This document shows positions 28,803 to 39,271 of a DNA stretch of 64,000 nucleotides, one piece after another. The notes beneath the pieces were generated by a model. The model was not told where the DNA came from. It made no database searches and saw only the letters and a list, made by a program, of their open reading frames with translations. The first letter of the stretch is position 1, and each line of letters opens with the position of its first letter. Both the position numbers and the translations under genes were made by a program. Origin of the DNA: Pseudomonas oryzae (GTDB lineage Bacteria > Pseudomonadota > Gammaproteobacteria > Pseudomonadales > Pseudomonadaceae); assembly GCF_900104805.1 (NCBI RefSeq), contig NZ_LT629751.1, forward strand, positions 930,001 to 994,000, read 5' to 3'.

Positions 28803-29633
28803 ATGAGCGAACAGGCGACCGAGGGCACCGAGAACGGTGCCGGCAGCACGACGGCGATCCCCGCCAAGCAGGCGCTGCTGATGCGCCAGCGCGAGCTGGA
28901 GGCCGAGCTGGCCCATGCGCGGCAGGTGGCCGGGCGGGCCAGACGCAAGACGGGCGGCGACGAGGTGTTGGCCACCGAGCCGGAGGAGGAGAGCTGGCTG
29001 CTCACCTACCTGGACATGATGACCCTGATGCTGGTGCTGCTGGTGGTCATGCTGGCCTTCGCCGGCAAGGGCGCGCTGGACGGGCTGCGCCAGGCGTCCA
29101 GCCACCTGCGGCCGGCCCACGAGGGGGTGCTGCCGGCCAGCGACGGCCTGCTGCCGGAGACGGCCCTGCAGGTGCCGTCGCCCCTGCCGTCCAAGGCGCC
29201 GGTCGATCCGCTCAAGGGCCTGCCGCTGGACCAGCTCGGCGACGACATCGACGTGGTGGTCAACGAGAGCACGGTGAGCTTCCGCATCAGCAGCGAGATC
29301 CTGTTCAGCTCCGGCCAGGCCGATCTCAGCCTGGCCGGTCTGGCGGTGCTCAAGCGCCTGGTGCCGGTGCTCAACAGCAGCGACCACCGCATCGCGGTGG
29401 AAGGGCACACCGACTCGGTGCCGGTGCGCAGTGGCCGCTATCCGTCCAACTGGGAGCTGTCCGGTTCGCGGGCGGGCGGGGTGGTGCGCTATCTGGAGGC
29501 CAACGGCGTGGCCAGCGAGCGCCTGCGCGCGGTGGGCTATGCCGACACCCGGCCGCTGGGCGACAACGCTACAGCCGAGGGTCGGGCGAGCAACCGGCGC
29601 GTCGAGCTGATCATGGAGGCGCCTGGTTCATGA
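28803..29633 (+). CDS. motB: Flagellar stator protein MotB
   Basis: The 276-residue protein has a single membrane helix at ~65-88 with the proton-carrying Asp71 (WLLTYLDMMTLMLVLLVVM) and a C-terminal OmpA-like peptidoglycan-binding domain (SSEILFSSGQADLS, VEGHTDSVPVRSGRYPSNWE, RASNRRVELIM). The cytoplasmic segment before the helix is ~64 residues, about twice the usual length, and rich in Ala, Gly and Glu. Start ATG 28803 follows GAGGAGC; an in-frame start at 28773 inside motA is less likely. The stop lies within a perfect 13-bp inverted repeat. The pore residues suggest H+ rather than Na+ coupling, but this is not certain from sequence. Confidence 0.94.
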   Translation: MSEQATEGTENGAGSTTAIPAKQALLMRQRELEAELAHARQVAGRARRKTGGDEVLATEPEEESWLLTYLDMMTLMLVLLVVMLAFAGKGALDGLRQASSHLRPAHEGVLPASDGLLPETALQVPSPLPSKAPVDPLKGLPLDQLGDDIDVVVNESTVSFRISSEILFSSGQADLSLAGLAVLKRLVPVLNSSDHRIAVEGHTDSVPVRSGRYPSNWELSGSRAGGVVRYLEANGVASERLRAVGYADTRPLGDNATAEGRASNRRVELIMEAPGS

Positions 29634-29659
29634 TGGTGCACTGAGCTGCACCATCATGA
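29628..29659. terminator. Perfect 13-bp inverted repeat at the motB stop
   Basis: TCATGATGGTGCA / TGCACCATCATGA with a 6-nt loop includes the motB stop codon. It forms a strong hairpin at the end of motAB but is not followed by a T-tract, so it may stabilise the transcript 3' end or be a protein-binding site rather than a classical terminator. Confidence 0.5.
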
Positions 29660-29721
29660 TGCGCGTGCCCGCCAATCGGGCGCGGGGGATTTCGGCTGCA
29701 CGCAATATGCTGGCATTTTGA

Positions 29722-29737
29722 TGGCATGGATCTTGCT
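29722..29737 (+). promoter_or_regulatory. Sigma-54 (RpoN) promoter for chemoreceptor
   Basis: TGGCATG-GATC-TTGCT fits the -24/-12 consensus TGGCACG-N4-TTGCW, with exactly 10 bp between GG and GC. Transcription would start near 29748, and the gene begins at 29775 after AAGGAAG. Confidence 0.75.
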
Positions 29738-29774
29738 GGGCGCAGTGGTCAATTCGCTGTAAGGAAGAACCACC

Positions 29775-31901
29775 ATGTCGTCACTGCAAAGCAAGCTCAT
29801 GGAACTGTCGTCTGCCGAGCGGCGCTGGCTGCCCTGGCTGGGCAGGACCGGCAAGCTGGCCATGGGCTGGTCGTGCTGGCTGAACCGCGACACCTGCCAC
29901 GAGGTGGAGAAGGTCTTCGAGGGCATCGCCCAGACCCGCGGCCGCCTGCTGCAGAACTGGGCGCGCAGCCAGTGGGCCTGGCTGGCGGAACTCGCCGACT
30001 GCCTGGCGCGTGACTTCACCTGGCTGGACAACCGCCTTCTGCAGGACAAGCTCGGCCAGGCCGCGGACTGCACCGAGCTGTTCGTGGTGTCGCCGCAGGG
30101 GCTGGTGCTGGCCTCCAGCTGGGCCGCGCATTGCAACGCGCAGGATCTCGATCCCGCCGCCCTGGCGGCCGGCCTGCGCCAGCCGTTCCTGCACGGCCCC
30201 TACGTCGATCCGCTGACCCTGGAAATCGGCCCGTCCAGTTCGCGCTTCCACGACGAGGTGACGCTGATGTTCTATCAGCCGATCCGCCGCGACGATCAGT
30301 TGCTCGGCTGCCTGTGCGCGCGGGTGCCCAACGACGTGCTGGGCGACCTCATCCAGCGCGAGGCTGGCCACGTCTACGCCGAATCCGGCGACAACTACCT
30401 GTTCATGGTCGAGTCGCGCTTCGACCCGCGCATCCTGCCGGGCACCGCGCTGTCGCGCTCGCGCTTCGAGGACGACACCTTCAGCCACGGCGACAACCTC
30501 AAGGCCGGGGTGCGCACCCGCTGGGGCACGGTGCAGGTGCGCCGCCACACCGAGCTGGAGTTGCGCTTCATCGATCCGGCCACCGGCGAACTGCACCCGG
30601 GCGTGCGCGAAACCATCCGCAAGGGCGCCAACCTGTTCGTCACCTATCCGGGCTACTCCGACTACCGGCACGTGCCGGTGGTCGGCAAGGGGGTGACCTT
30701 CCGCCTGCCCGGCTCGCCGGATCGCTGGGGGATGATGTGCGAGGCCGACCTCGAGGAGGTCTACCGGCGCCGTTCGCTGACCTTCGGCCTGATGCAGACC
30801 TTCCTGCTGGTGATGGGCGGCTGGTACGCCGCCAGCACCGCCCTGCGGCACTACAGCGGCCTGCCGCAGGGCCTGCTGGATCTGCTCGAGCTCGGCCTGC
30901 TGGGGCTGTGCGCGCTGCTGTTCGCCGCCTTCGGTCCGCGGCGGCTGGCCGCGCGCATGCGCGAGATGAGCGGGGTGATCCGCACCATCGCCGAGGGGGG
31001 CGGCAACCTCAGCCAGCGCCTCGACCGCAGCGACATGGCCGGCGACGAGACCGGCGATCTGGCGCGCTGGATCAACAGCTTCATCGACAATCTCGACGGC
31101 ATCGTCGGCGAGGTGATCCGTGCCTCGCACAGCGTCGGCCAGACCAACGCGCAGATGCTCACGCACAACAGCGAGGCCTGCACCACCTCGACGGCGGTGG
31201 CCGCGTCCATGGGCGACATGCTGCGCTTGGTCGAGGCGCAGCTGGCCGAGATCCAGCAGGCCTCGCTGACCGCCGAGGAAATGAAGAGCGCCATGGAGGC
31301 GGTGATCGGCAGCGCCCGCGAGAGCACCCAGGCGATCCGCAACGTGGTCGATCGCTCGGCGCGCAGCGTGCAGTCGCTGGACAGCCGCATGGGGCAGATC
31401 GGCAACATCGTCTCGCTGATCAGCGAGATCACCATCCAGACCAACCTGCTGGCGCTCAACGCCGCCATCGAGGCGGCGCGCGCCGGCAGCCACGGCCGGG
31501 GCTTCGCCGTGGTGGCCGGGGAGATCCGCACCCTGGCCTCGCGCACCGCCAGCGCCGCCGACGAGATCCGTCAGGTGATCGAGGGGCTGCAGACGGAAAC
31601 CCGCGACGCGGTGGCCTTCATGACCCACGGCGTGGCCAACGTCGACGTCAGCCTGCGCCAGGCCGAGCAGGGCTCCAGCGAGAACCTGCGCCTGCAGCAG
31701 GCCGTGCAGCGCATGTTCGAGCTGATCAAGCAGCTCGACCAGCGCAGCCAGCACTACGGCACCACCATCCGCGGTGTCGACCGCGTCTCCCAGGACATGC
31801 AGCAGACCCTGCGGGTCCTGCAGGGCAGCACCTCGCGGGTCCGCCACACCACCAGCCGCTTGCAGCAGCTGGTGGGGCAGTTCGCGGTCAGTCAGGGCTG
31901 A
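29775..31901 (+). CDS. Methyl-accepting chemotaxis protein with large N-terminal sensor
   Basis: The 708-residue receptor has an N-terminal ~330-residue region without a signal peptide. It contains a Cache/PAS-like core ([37 protein letters not shown]) and [15 protein letters not shown]. Hydrophobic segments lie at ~340-360 and ~370-392, then a HAMP-like linker and a signalling domain with [20 protein letters not shown] and [20 protein letters not shown]. The sensor sits mostly before the membrane segments, so it is probably cytoplasmic, as in Aer-like receptors. No C-terminal xWxxF pentapeptide is present. A sigma-54 promoter precedes it. The ligand is unknown. Confidence 0.9.
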   Translation: MSSLQSKLMELSSAERRWLPWLGRTGKLAMGWSCWLNRDTCHEVEKVFEGIAQTRGRLLQNWARSQWAWLAELADCLARDFTWLDNRLLQDKLGQAADCTELFVVSPQGLVLASSWAAHCNAQDLDPAALAAGLRQPFLHGPYVDPLTLEIGPSSSRFHDEVTLMFYQPIRRDDQLLGCLCARVPNDVLGDLIQREAGHVYAESGDNYLFMVESRFDPRILPGTALSRSRFEDDTFSHGDNLKAGVRTRWGTVQVRRHTELELRFIDPATGELHPGVRETIRKGANLFVTYPGYSDYRHVPVVGKGVTFRLPGSPDRWGMMCEADLEEVYRRRSLTFGLMQTFLLVMGGWYAASTALRHYSGLPQGLLDLLELGLLGLCALLFAAFGPRRLAARMREMSGVIRTIAEGGGNLSQRLDRSDMAGDETGDLARWINSFIDNLDGIVGEVIRASHSVGQTNAQMLTHNSEACTTSTAVAASMGDMLRLVEAQLAEIQQASLTAEEMKSAMEAVIGSARESTQAIRNVVDRSARSVQSLDSRMGQIGNIVSLISEITIQTNLLALNAAIEAARAGSHGRGFAVVAGEIRTLASRTASAADEIRQVIEGLQTETRDAVAFMTHGVANVDVSLRQAEQGSSENLRLQQAVQRMFELIKQLDQRSQHYGTTIRGVDRVSQDMQQTLRVLQGSTSRVRHTTSRLQQLVGQFAVSQG

Positions 31902-31955
31902 AGTCTGCGGCACCGGCGGGCATGCTGATGCCGGCCGGTGCGGAGCGGGCTGGGC

Positions 31956-32786
31956 TCAGCCGCCGAAGGCGGCGGCGAGGGAGGCGGCGAGTTCGTTGTC
32001 CTCGGCGTTGTCCACCTCGCAGTCGAGGCCGAGCTTGGCGAAGGCGGCGACCTGGCTCCAGTCCACGGCGGCCAGCAGGTGGTCGCTGCCCAGGTAACTC
32101 TGCAGCACGGCGACCTGGACGACATCGGCGTAGTCGGCCTCGTCGCTGTCGCGGCTGAAGTTCAGGTGCTGCGAGGGAATCGAGGCGATCGACTCGGGGA
32201 AGTTCCACTGGTGCAGGATGCGGTTGCCGATGCTCGGGTGGACCTCGTCGATGACGAAGGTCAGGCTCTGCGGGTCCTGCAGCAGCTCGGGGTGGCTTTC
32301 GGCGTAGGTCAGCACCGGCAGGGCGCCGATCTGGTGGACCAGCCCGGCCAGGGCGGCCTGGTCCGGCACCAGGGTCGTGTAGTTGCGGCACAGCACGTAG
32401 CTGATGCTCGACACCTCGAGGCTCTTGCTCCAGATCTCGTGCATCTTGCGCTGGATCAGCGGCGACTTGGCGCGGAACATCTGCTCCAGCGCGACGCCGA
32501 TGGCCAGGGTGCTGGTGTAGTTGATGCCAAGACGGCTGATCGCCATCTGCAGATCGGTGATCTCCGTGCGAGCGCGCAGCAGCGGGCTGTTGGCCACCCG
32601 GATCAGGCGTGCGCTGAGGGCGGTGTCGCTGCCGATCTCCCGCGCCAGCTCGGTGATGCCGATGTCCGGCTGTTGCACGGCATTGCGGATCCGCAGGGCC
32701 GCCTCGGGCAGGGTGGGGAGGACCAGTTGATCATCGCGAATGGCCTGCAGCAGCTCCCGACTGACCGTCTCTGCAAGTCGGCTCAT
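31956..32786 (-). CDS. HDOD-domain signalling protein
   Basis: The 276-residue protein is a HDOD domain: LPTLPEAALRIRNAVQQPDI, AREIGSDTALSARLIRVANS, AISRLGINYTSTLAIGVALE, and helices around IWSKSLEVSSISYVLCRNY and LAGLVHQIGALPVL. HDOD proteins are HD-like folds without catalytic metal ligands, often tied to c-di-GMP or chemotaxis regulation. Start ATG 32786 follows AGGAAC; the frame is open further upstream into the antisense of the LysR gene, but that is incidental. It is convergent with the chemoreceptor gene. Confidence 0.87.
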   Translation of the reverse strand: MSRLAETVSRELLQAIRDDQLVLPTLPEAALRIRNAVQQPDIGITELAREIGSDTALSARLIRVANSPLLRARTEITDLQMAISRLGINYTSTLAIGVALEQMFRAKSPLIQRKMHEIWSKSLEVSSISYVLCRNYTTLVPDQAALAGLVHQIGALPVLTYAESHPELLQDPQSLTFVIDEVHPSIGNRILHQWNFPESIASIPSQHLNFSRDSDEADYADVVQVAVLQSYLGSDHLLAAVDWSQVAAFAKLGLDCEVDNAEDNELAASLAAAFGG

Positions 32787-32986
32787 GGCTTGGTGTTCCT
32801 TATCGATTCTGGATGTGACGCTGGTGGAGCGCAGGGCTGGCACCGGGGTCGGCAGTATTGCCGATCCGGCAGACGAGCGCGAGATAGCGGAACGGTTTCG
32901 TTGCCCCCGGCTGTGACGTGATACCAGGCTGCGCGTGGATGCGACACGGCCAGCGGCCGCTGCCGGAGGCGATGACGGCACGGTCG

Positions 32987-33895
32987 TCAGTCCGGATGGC
33001 CCGGCTCGTTCCCCGGAGCGGCGTGCTCCACCGCCTCGTCGACCACCTGCAGGAACGCCTCGATCAGCCTGCGCGCGCTCTGCTCGCGCAGGCACACCAG
33101 CGTCTCGGTCATCCGCTGCCGGCAGTCGCGGATCGGCAGGGCGTGCACCTGCGGGTGATCGCCCAGCTCCGCCGCCGACACCACGCCGACGCCCATTCCC
33201 GCCAACACCAGCTCGCGCACCGCCTCGCGGCCTTCGACCTCGATGGCCGGGCGCAGGCGCAGGCCGGCCTGGCGCATCTCCTCCTCGAGCAACTGGCGGG
33301 TCATCGAGCCCTGCTCGCGCAGCACCACCGGCAGGTCGTCGAGGTCGGCCAGGGCGATGTCGCGGCGCTGCGCCCACGGATGGCTGCGCGCGACGAAGGC
33401 CGCCAGCGGGCCGCGGCTCAGGGTCCGGCACAGCAGGCGCTCGTCCTCCACCGGACGGCCGACCACGGCGAGATCGGCGCGGTAGCCGAACAGACGACCG
33501 AGGGCTTCGTCGGTGTTGCCGGTGACCAGGCTGATGCGGATGCCGGGGTAGCGCGCGTTGAACCGAGCGATGTAGGGCAGCACGTGGATGGGCGCATCCA
33601 CCGCCAGGGTCAGCTGGCCGGTGCGCAGGGCGCGCGAGCTGGACAGCAGCTCCTCGGCTTCGCCCTCGGCGGCGAACAGACGCTGGGTGATGGTCAGCAG
33701 ACGCTCGCCCAGCTCGCTGAGCTGCACCGAGCGCTTGGTGCGGTGGAACAGCTGCACCCCGTAGTGCTCCTCGAGCTTGCGCACCTGGTCGGAGATCGCC
33801 GGCTGGCTGAGGAACAGGCGCTCGGCGGCGCGGGTGAAGCTGCCGTGCACCGCCACCGCGTGGAAGGCCTTGAGCTGGGCATGGGAGATCGCCAT
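32987..33895 (-). CDS. LysR-type regulator divergent from phnW
   Basis: The 302-residue protein has an N-terminal winged helix (LKAFHAVAVHGSFTRAAERL, LSQPAISDQVRKLEEHYGVQ) and a LysR substrate-binding domain. It is divergently transcribed from phnW across 128 bp, which is the usual arrangement for an activator of that operon. It resembles the aminoethylphosphonate-associated LysR group, as does the second LysR gene at 44.3 kb. AEP or a catabolite as effector is inference from context. Confidence 0.88.
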   Translation of the reverse strand: MAISHAQLKAFHAVAVHGSFTRAAERLFLSQPAISDQVRKLEEHYGVQLFHRTKRSVQLSELGERLLTITQRLFAAEGEAEELLSSSRALRTGQLTLAVDAPIHVLPYIARFNARYPGIRISLVTGNTDEALGRLFGYRADLAVVGRPVEDERLLCRTLSRGPLAAFVARSHPWAQRRDIALADLDDLPVVLREQGSMTRQLLEEEMRQAGLRLRPAIEVEGREAVRELVLAGMGVGVVSAAELGDHPQVHALPIRDCRQRMTETLVCLREQSARRLIEAFLQVVDEAVEHAAPGNEPGHPD

Positions 33896-33937
33896 GGGTT
33901 TCTCGCATTAATAAGCTGTAGTTGTTTTTGAAATACC

Positions 33938-33952
33938 ATAAAACGATTTTAT
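33938..33952. promoter_or_regulatory. AT-rich inverted repeat in LysR-phnW spacer
   Basis: ATAAAA-CGA-TTTTAT is a perfect inverted repeat in the 128-bp AT-rich divergent spacer; a candidate LysR box or promoter element. Confidence 0.4.
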
Positions 33953-34023
33953 TTATTAGTGCCGAATTGATTTGATCGTCGCCAGGCAGTCATCCACTGC
34001 GTCCTACCGAACAGGAGACGATC

Positions 34024-35193
34024 ATGAGCAAAGCCGAATTCATCGCCGTATCCCAGCCGCTGCCCGCGCCGGCCCAGGGCGAGCCCTTCCTGCTCACCCC
34101 CGGGCCGCTGACTACCTCGCTGGCCACCAAGCAGGCCATGCTGCGCGATTGGGGGTCGTGGGACGGTGAGTTCAACCAGGTCACCGCCGAGATCCGCCGC
34201 GAGCTGGTGGCGATGGCCGGGGTGGCGGACGACAGCTACGTCTGCGTACCGCTGCAGGGCAGCGGCACCTTTGCCGTCGAGGCGGCGCTGGCCGCCGCGG
34301 TGCCGCGCGACGGCAAGGCGCTGGTGCTGATGAACGGCGCCTACGGCAAGCGCGCGCGGCAGACCCTCGACTACCTCGGCCGCGCCCACGTCAGCCTGGA
34401 CAAGGGCGACTACCTGCCGCCGCAGCCCGAAGAGGTCGACCAGCTGCTGCGCGAGCACCCCGAGGTCACCACGGTGTTCCTGGTCCACTGCGAGACCAGC
34501 TCGGGCATCCTCAACCCGCTGCGCGAGATCGCCGCGGTGGTCAAGGCGCACGGCAAGCTGCTGATGGTCGACGCCATGAGCTCGTTCGGCGCGGTGCCGC
34601 TGACCGTCGACGAGATTCCCTTCGATATCCTGGTGTCCTCGGCCAACAAGTGCATCGAGGGCATCCCCGGCTTCGGCTTCGTCATCGCCCGACGCGACCT
34701 GCTGGAGGCCTCCCAGGGGCGCTTTCACTCGCTGAGCCTCGACCTGTTCGAGCAGTGGCAGTACATGGAGCGCAGCGGCCAGTGGCGCTTCACCCCACCG
34801 ACCCACAGCGTGGTGGCCTTCCGCAGCGCACTCGAACAGCACCGCGCCGAGGGCGGGGTGGCCGGACGCCTGGCGCGCTACTCGCGCAACCGCGACGTGC
34901 TGGTGGCCGGCATGCGCGCCCTGGGCTTCCGCACCCTGCTCGAGGACCGCTGGCTGTCGCCGATCATCACCACCTTCTTCTGCCCCGAGCACCCGAACTT
35001 CGAGTTCAAGCGCTTCTACGACGAGCTGAAACAGCGCCAGTTCATCATCTACCCCGGCAAGCTGACCCTCGCCGAGAGCTTCCGCATCGGCCACATCGGC
35101 CAGATCGACGAGGGCATCGTCCACCAGTTGCTGCGCGCCATCGCCGACAGCCTGGCCGCGATGCAGGTGGACATCCGCCGCCCGGCCGCCTGA
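34024..35193 (+). CDS. phnW: 2-Aminoethylphosphonate-pyruvate transaminase
   Basis: PhnW converts AEP and pyruvate to phosphonoacetaldehyde and alanine with PLP. The 389-residue protein is a fold-type I aminotransferase: [49 protein letters not shown], Asp183 in [14 protein letters not shown] and the PLP-Lys209 in [17 protein letters not shown]. It is ~20 residues longer than many homologues because of extra residues at both ends. Start ATG 34024 follows AGGAGAC. It is first in an operon with the MFS permease, phnX and an aldehyde dehydrogenase, which together complete AEP use as a C, N and P source. Confidence 0.96.
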   Translation: MSKAEFIAVSQPLPAPAQGEPFLLTPGPLTTSLATKQAMLRDWGSWDGEFNQVTAEIRRELVAMAGVADDSYVCVPLQGSGTFAVEAALAAAVPRDGKALVLMNGAYGKRARQTLDYLGRAHVSLDKGDYLPPQPEEVDQLLREHPEVTTVFLVHCETSSGILNPLREIAAVVKAHGKLLMVDAMSSFGAVPLTVDEIPFDILVSSANKCIEGIPGFGFVIARRDLLEASQGRFHSLSLDLFEQWQYMERSGQWRFTPPTHSVVAFRSALEQHRAEGGVAGRLARYSRNRDVLVAGMRALGFRTLLEDRWLSPIITTFFCPEHPNFEFKRFYDELKQRQFIIYPGKLTLAESFRIGHIGQIDEGIVHQLLRAIADSLAAMQVDIRRPAA

Positions 35194-35350
35194 AGCGTCG
35201 GCCGCGAGTCCGGCTGGCTCGCGGCAGCCCACCCCGTGGCGGTGCGCGCCAGGCCGATCGACGGCCCTTCGCGCACGTCGCCCGGTGCGATAACAAGAAC
35301 GACTTCCAGCTTTGAACTGCCGATTCCTACAAGCAAAAGAGGCCAGATTC

Positions 35351-36667
35351 ATGACGCAGCACGCGAGCGGTTCGTCCTTCCGATTGTTCAGCAGCGATCT
35401 CCAGCGCTGGCGCTGGCAGATCTTCGCCATCACCTGGCTGGCCTACGCCGCCTTCTACTTCACCCGCAAGGCCTTCTCGGTGGCCAAGCTCGGCATCGGC
35501 GAGGACCCCGACTTCACCCTCGACAAGGCCGCCATGGCCAACCTCGACGCCCTCTACCTCGGCGCCTACGCCGTCGGCCAGTTCGTCTGGGGAGTGTTCG
35601 CCGACCGCTTCGGCACCCGCGTGGTGGTGTTCGGCGGCCTTCTGGTCTCGGCGCTGGCCGCCCTGCTGATGGGCACCTTCGCCACCCTGCCGATCTTCGC
35701 CACCTGCATGGTGGTGCAGGGCCTGGCGCAGTCCACCGGCTGGTCGGGGCTGTGCAAGAACATCGGCTGCTTCTTCGCTACCCGCGAGCGTGGCCGTGTG
35801 CTCGGCCTGTGGAGCAGCTGCTACGCCTTCGGCGGCCTGGTCGCCGCGCCCTTCACCGGCTGGTGGGCCTACCAGGCGTTCGGCGACTGGCGCATGGCTT
35901 TCGTCTCCGGCGCGGCGGTGGTGGCGGTGGTCGCCGTGCTGTTCCTCTGGCTGCAGCGCAACCGCCCGCAGGACGTCGGCCTGCCGGCGGTGGAGGAGGA
36001 GCACGCCGCGGTGGGCGAGCACCCGGGCTTCTGGGAATCGCTGCGCACCATCCTGCGCAACCGCACGGTGCTGGTGCTCGGCCTGGCCTACTTCCTGCTC
36101 AAGCCGGCGCGCTACGCGATCCTGTTCTGGGGGCCGGTGATGGTCTACGAGCGCATGCCGGAGCTGGGCAAGGTGGCCGCCGCGCTGGTGCCGTCGGCCT
36201 TCGAGGTCGCCGGCCTGGTCGGCCCGCTGCTGATCGGCCTGCTCTCCGACAAGCTGTTCGGCGCGCGGCGCTTCCCGGCCTGCGTGGTCAGCCTGCTGGC
36301 CCTGGCGGTGGTGCTGGCCCTGTTCGTCCCGGCCATGCAGAGCGGCAGCGTGCTGCTGGTGGTCGGCCTGCTGTTCCTCATGGGCCTGACCCTGTACGGG
36401 CCGGACTCGATGATCAGCAGCTCGGCGGCCATCGACTTCAGCAAGGGCGCCGCCGGCACCGCCTCGGGCTTCGTCAACGGCTGCGGCTCCACCGGCGCCA
36501 TCCTCGGCGGTCTGCTGCCCGGCTACTTCGACACCGAAACCGTGTTCCTCGTCTTCACCTGCACCGCGCTGGTGGCCACCGTGCTGCTGATCCCGCACTG
36601 GAACAGCCGCCCGCAGGCCAGCGCCGAACCGGCCGTGGCCGGCGGCCCGCGCAAGGCCCTGGCCTGA
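35351..36667 (+). CDS. MFS permease, organophosphate:phosphate antiporter type
   Basis: The 438-residue protein has twelve predicted membrane segments. GlpT/UhpT-like features include AAFYFTRKAFSVAKLGIG at the first helix, LGAYAVGQFVWGVFADRFGT and GWSGLCKNIGCFF. OPA-family carriers swap organic phosphates for inorganic phosphate. Located between phnW and phnX, it is a likely importer of AEP or a related phosphonate, or an exporter of released phosphate; the substrate is inferred only. Start ATG 35351 has GAGG nine bases upstream. Confidence 0.88.
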   Translation: MTQHASGSSFRLFSSDLQRWRWQIFAITWLAYAAFYFTRKAFSVAKLGIGEDPDFTLDKAAMANLDALYLGAYAVGQFVWGVFADRFGTRVVVFGGLLVSALAALLMGTFATLPIFATCMVVQGLAQSTGWSGLCKNIGCFFATRERGRVLGLWSSCYAFGGLVAAPFTGWWAYQAFGDWRMAFVSGAAVVAVVAVLFLWLQRNRPQDVGLPAVEEEHAAVGEHPGFWESLRTILRNRTVLVLGLAYFLLKPARYAILFWGPVMVYERMPELGKVAAALVPSAFEVAGLVGPLLIGLLSDKLFGARRFPACVVSLLALAVVLALFVPAMQSGSVLLVVGLLFLMGLTLYGPDSMISSSAAIDFSKGAAGTASGFVNGCGSTGAILGGLLPGYFDTETVFLVFTCTALVATVLLIPHWNSRPQASAEPAVAGGPRKALA

Positions 36668-36708
36668 GTCCCAATTCCTTTATCCGTCGTCATCCGGAGT
36701 AACCAGAA

Positions 36709-37536
36709 ATGAACTATCAAGCACCCACCCAGCTGCAAGCCGCCATCCTCGACTGGGCCGGCACCGTGGTCGACTTCGGCTCCTTCGCGCCGACCCAGAT
36801 CTTCGTCGAGGCGTTCGCCGAGTTCGGCGTCGAGGTCAGCCTGGCCGAGGCCCGCGGGCCGATGGGCATGGGCAAGTGGGACCACATCCGCACCCTGTGC
36901 GACGTGCCGGAGATCGCCGAGCGCTACCGGGCGCGCTTCGGCCGCCTGCCCAGCGACGCCGACGTCACCGCCATCTACGAGCGCTTCATGCCGCTGCAGA
37001 TCGAGAAGATCGCCGAGCACTCGGCGCTGATCCCCGGCGCCCTGGAGGCCATCGCCGCGCTGCGCGATAAGGGCCTGAAGATCGGCTCCTGCTCCGGCTA
37101 CCCGGCGGTGGTGATGGACAAGGTGGTCAAGCTGGCCGCCAGCAACGGCTACGTCGCCGACCACGTGGTGGCCACCGACGAGGTGCCCAACGGCCGCCCG
37201 CACCCGGCCCAGGCGCTGGCCAACGTGATCGCCCTCGGCATCAGCGACGTCTCCGCCTGCGTCAAGGTAGACGACACCTGGCCGGGCATCCTCGAGGGGC
37301 GCAGCGCCGGCATGTGGACGGTGGCGCTGACCATGTCCGGCAACGCCCTCGGCCTCACCTACGCCGAGTACCAGGCGCTGCCGGCCGAGCGCCGCGTCGC
37401 CGAGCGGGCGCGCATCGCCCAGCTGTTCGAGGGCGCGCGCCCGCACTACCTGATCGACACCATCGCCGAGCTGCCGGCGGTGATCGACGACATCAACGCC
37501 CGCCTGCAGCGCGGCGAGACGCCGCAAGGCTGCTGA
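36709..37536 (+). CDS. phnX: Phosphonoacetaldehyde hydrolase (phosphonatase)
   Basis: PhnX cleaves the C-P bond of phosphonoacetaldehyde to acetaldehyde and phosphate. The 275-residue HAD-fold protein shows nucleophile Asp15 in [14 protein letters not shown] and the Schiff-base Lys56 in [11 protein letters not shown] (equivalent to Asp12 and Lys53 of the Bacillus enzyme). It also has [30 protein letters not shown] and [18 protein letters not shown]. All catalytic residues appear present. It is third in the phnW operon. Confidence 0.97.
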   Translation: MNYQAPTQLQAAILDWAGTVVDFGSFAPTQIFVEAFAEFGVEVSLAEARGPMGMGKWDHIRTLCDVPEIAERYRARFGRLPSDADVTAIYERFMPLQIEKIAEHSALIPGALEAIAALRDKGLKIGSCSGYPAVVMDKVVKLAASNGYVADHVVATDEVPNGRPHPAQALANVIALGISDVSACVKVDDTWPGILEGRSAGMWTVALTMSGNALGLTYAEYQALPAERRVAERARIAQLFEGARPHYLIDTIAELPAVIDDINARLQRGETPQGC

Positions 37537-37614
37537 GCCGTGCCCGGGGCCGCTGCGGCGGCCCCGGCCTTCGCCACATCGTGTCGCCACAACGCCAACA
37601 ACAGAGGCCGCCAG

Positions 37615-39135
<1,521 letters not shown>

Positions 39136-39233
39136 CCCTGCCGTTCTCCACGCGCCCCGACGCAAGGGTCGGCAGGTCGGGGCCGTCCGGGGTGGCTGCC
39201 GGTTTCCCTCAGTCTCCGGCAGCACCTCTTCGC

Positions 39234-39260
39234 AGCGCGGCTTCGGCCGCGCTCTTTTTT
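39234..39260 (+). terminator. Strong rho-independent terminator between the two AEP arms
   Basis: AGCGCGGC-TTCG-GCCGCGCT followed by CTTTTTT; a classic UUCG-loop terminator ending the phnW operon just before the convergent FAD oxidoreductase stop. Another inverted repeat (GCTGCCGG / CCGGCAGC, 39195-39222) precedes it. Confidence 0.9.
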
Positions 39261-39271
39261 GCCTGCGCGAA

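Noticed and set aside
32849-32864. TCGGCA-GTAT-TGCCGA palindrome upstream of the HDOD gene
   Set aside because: Perfect but short; no consensus promoter around it, and chance occurrence is plausible in GC-rich DNA.
31956-33908. 650-codon frame that appears to fuse an HDOD domain to an upstream part
   Set aside because: The upstream part is a stop-free shadow of the LysR gene; a start with AGGAAC at 32786 begins the HDOD protein.
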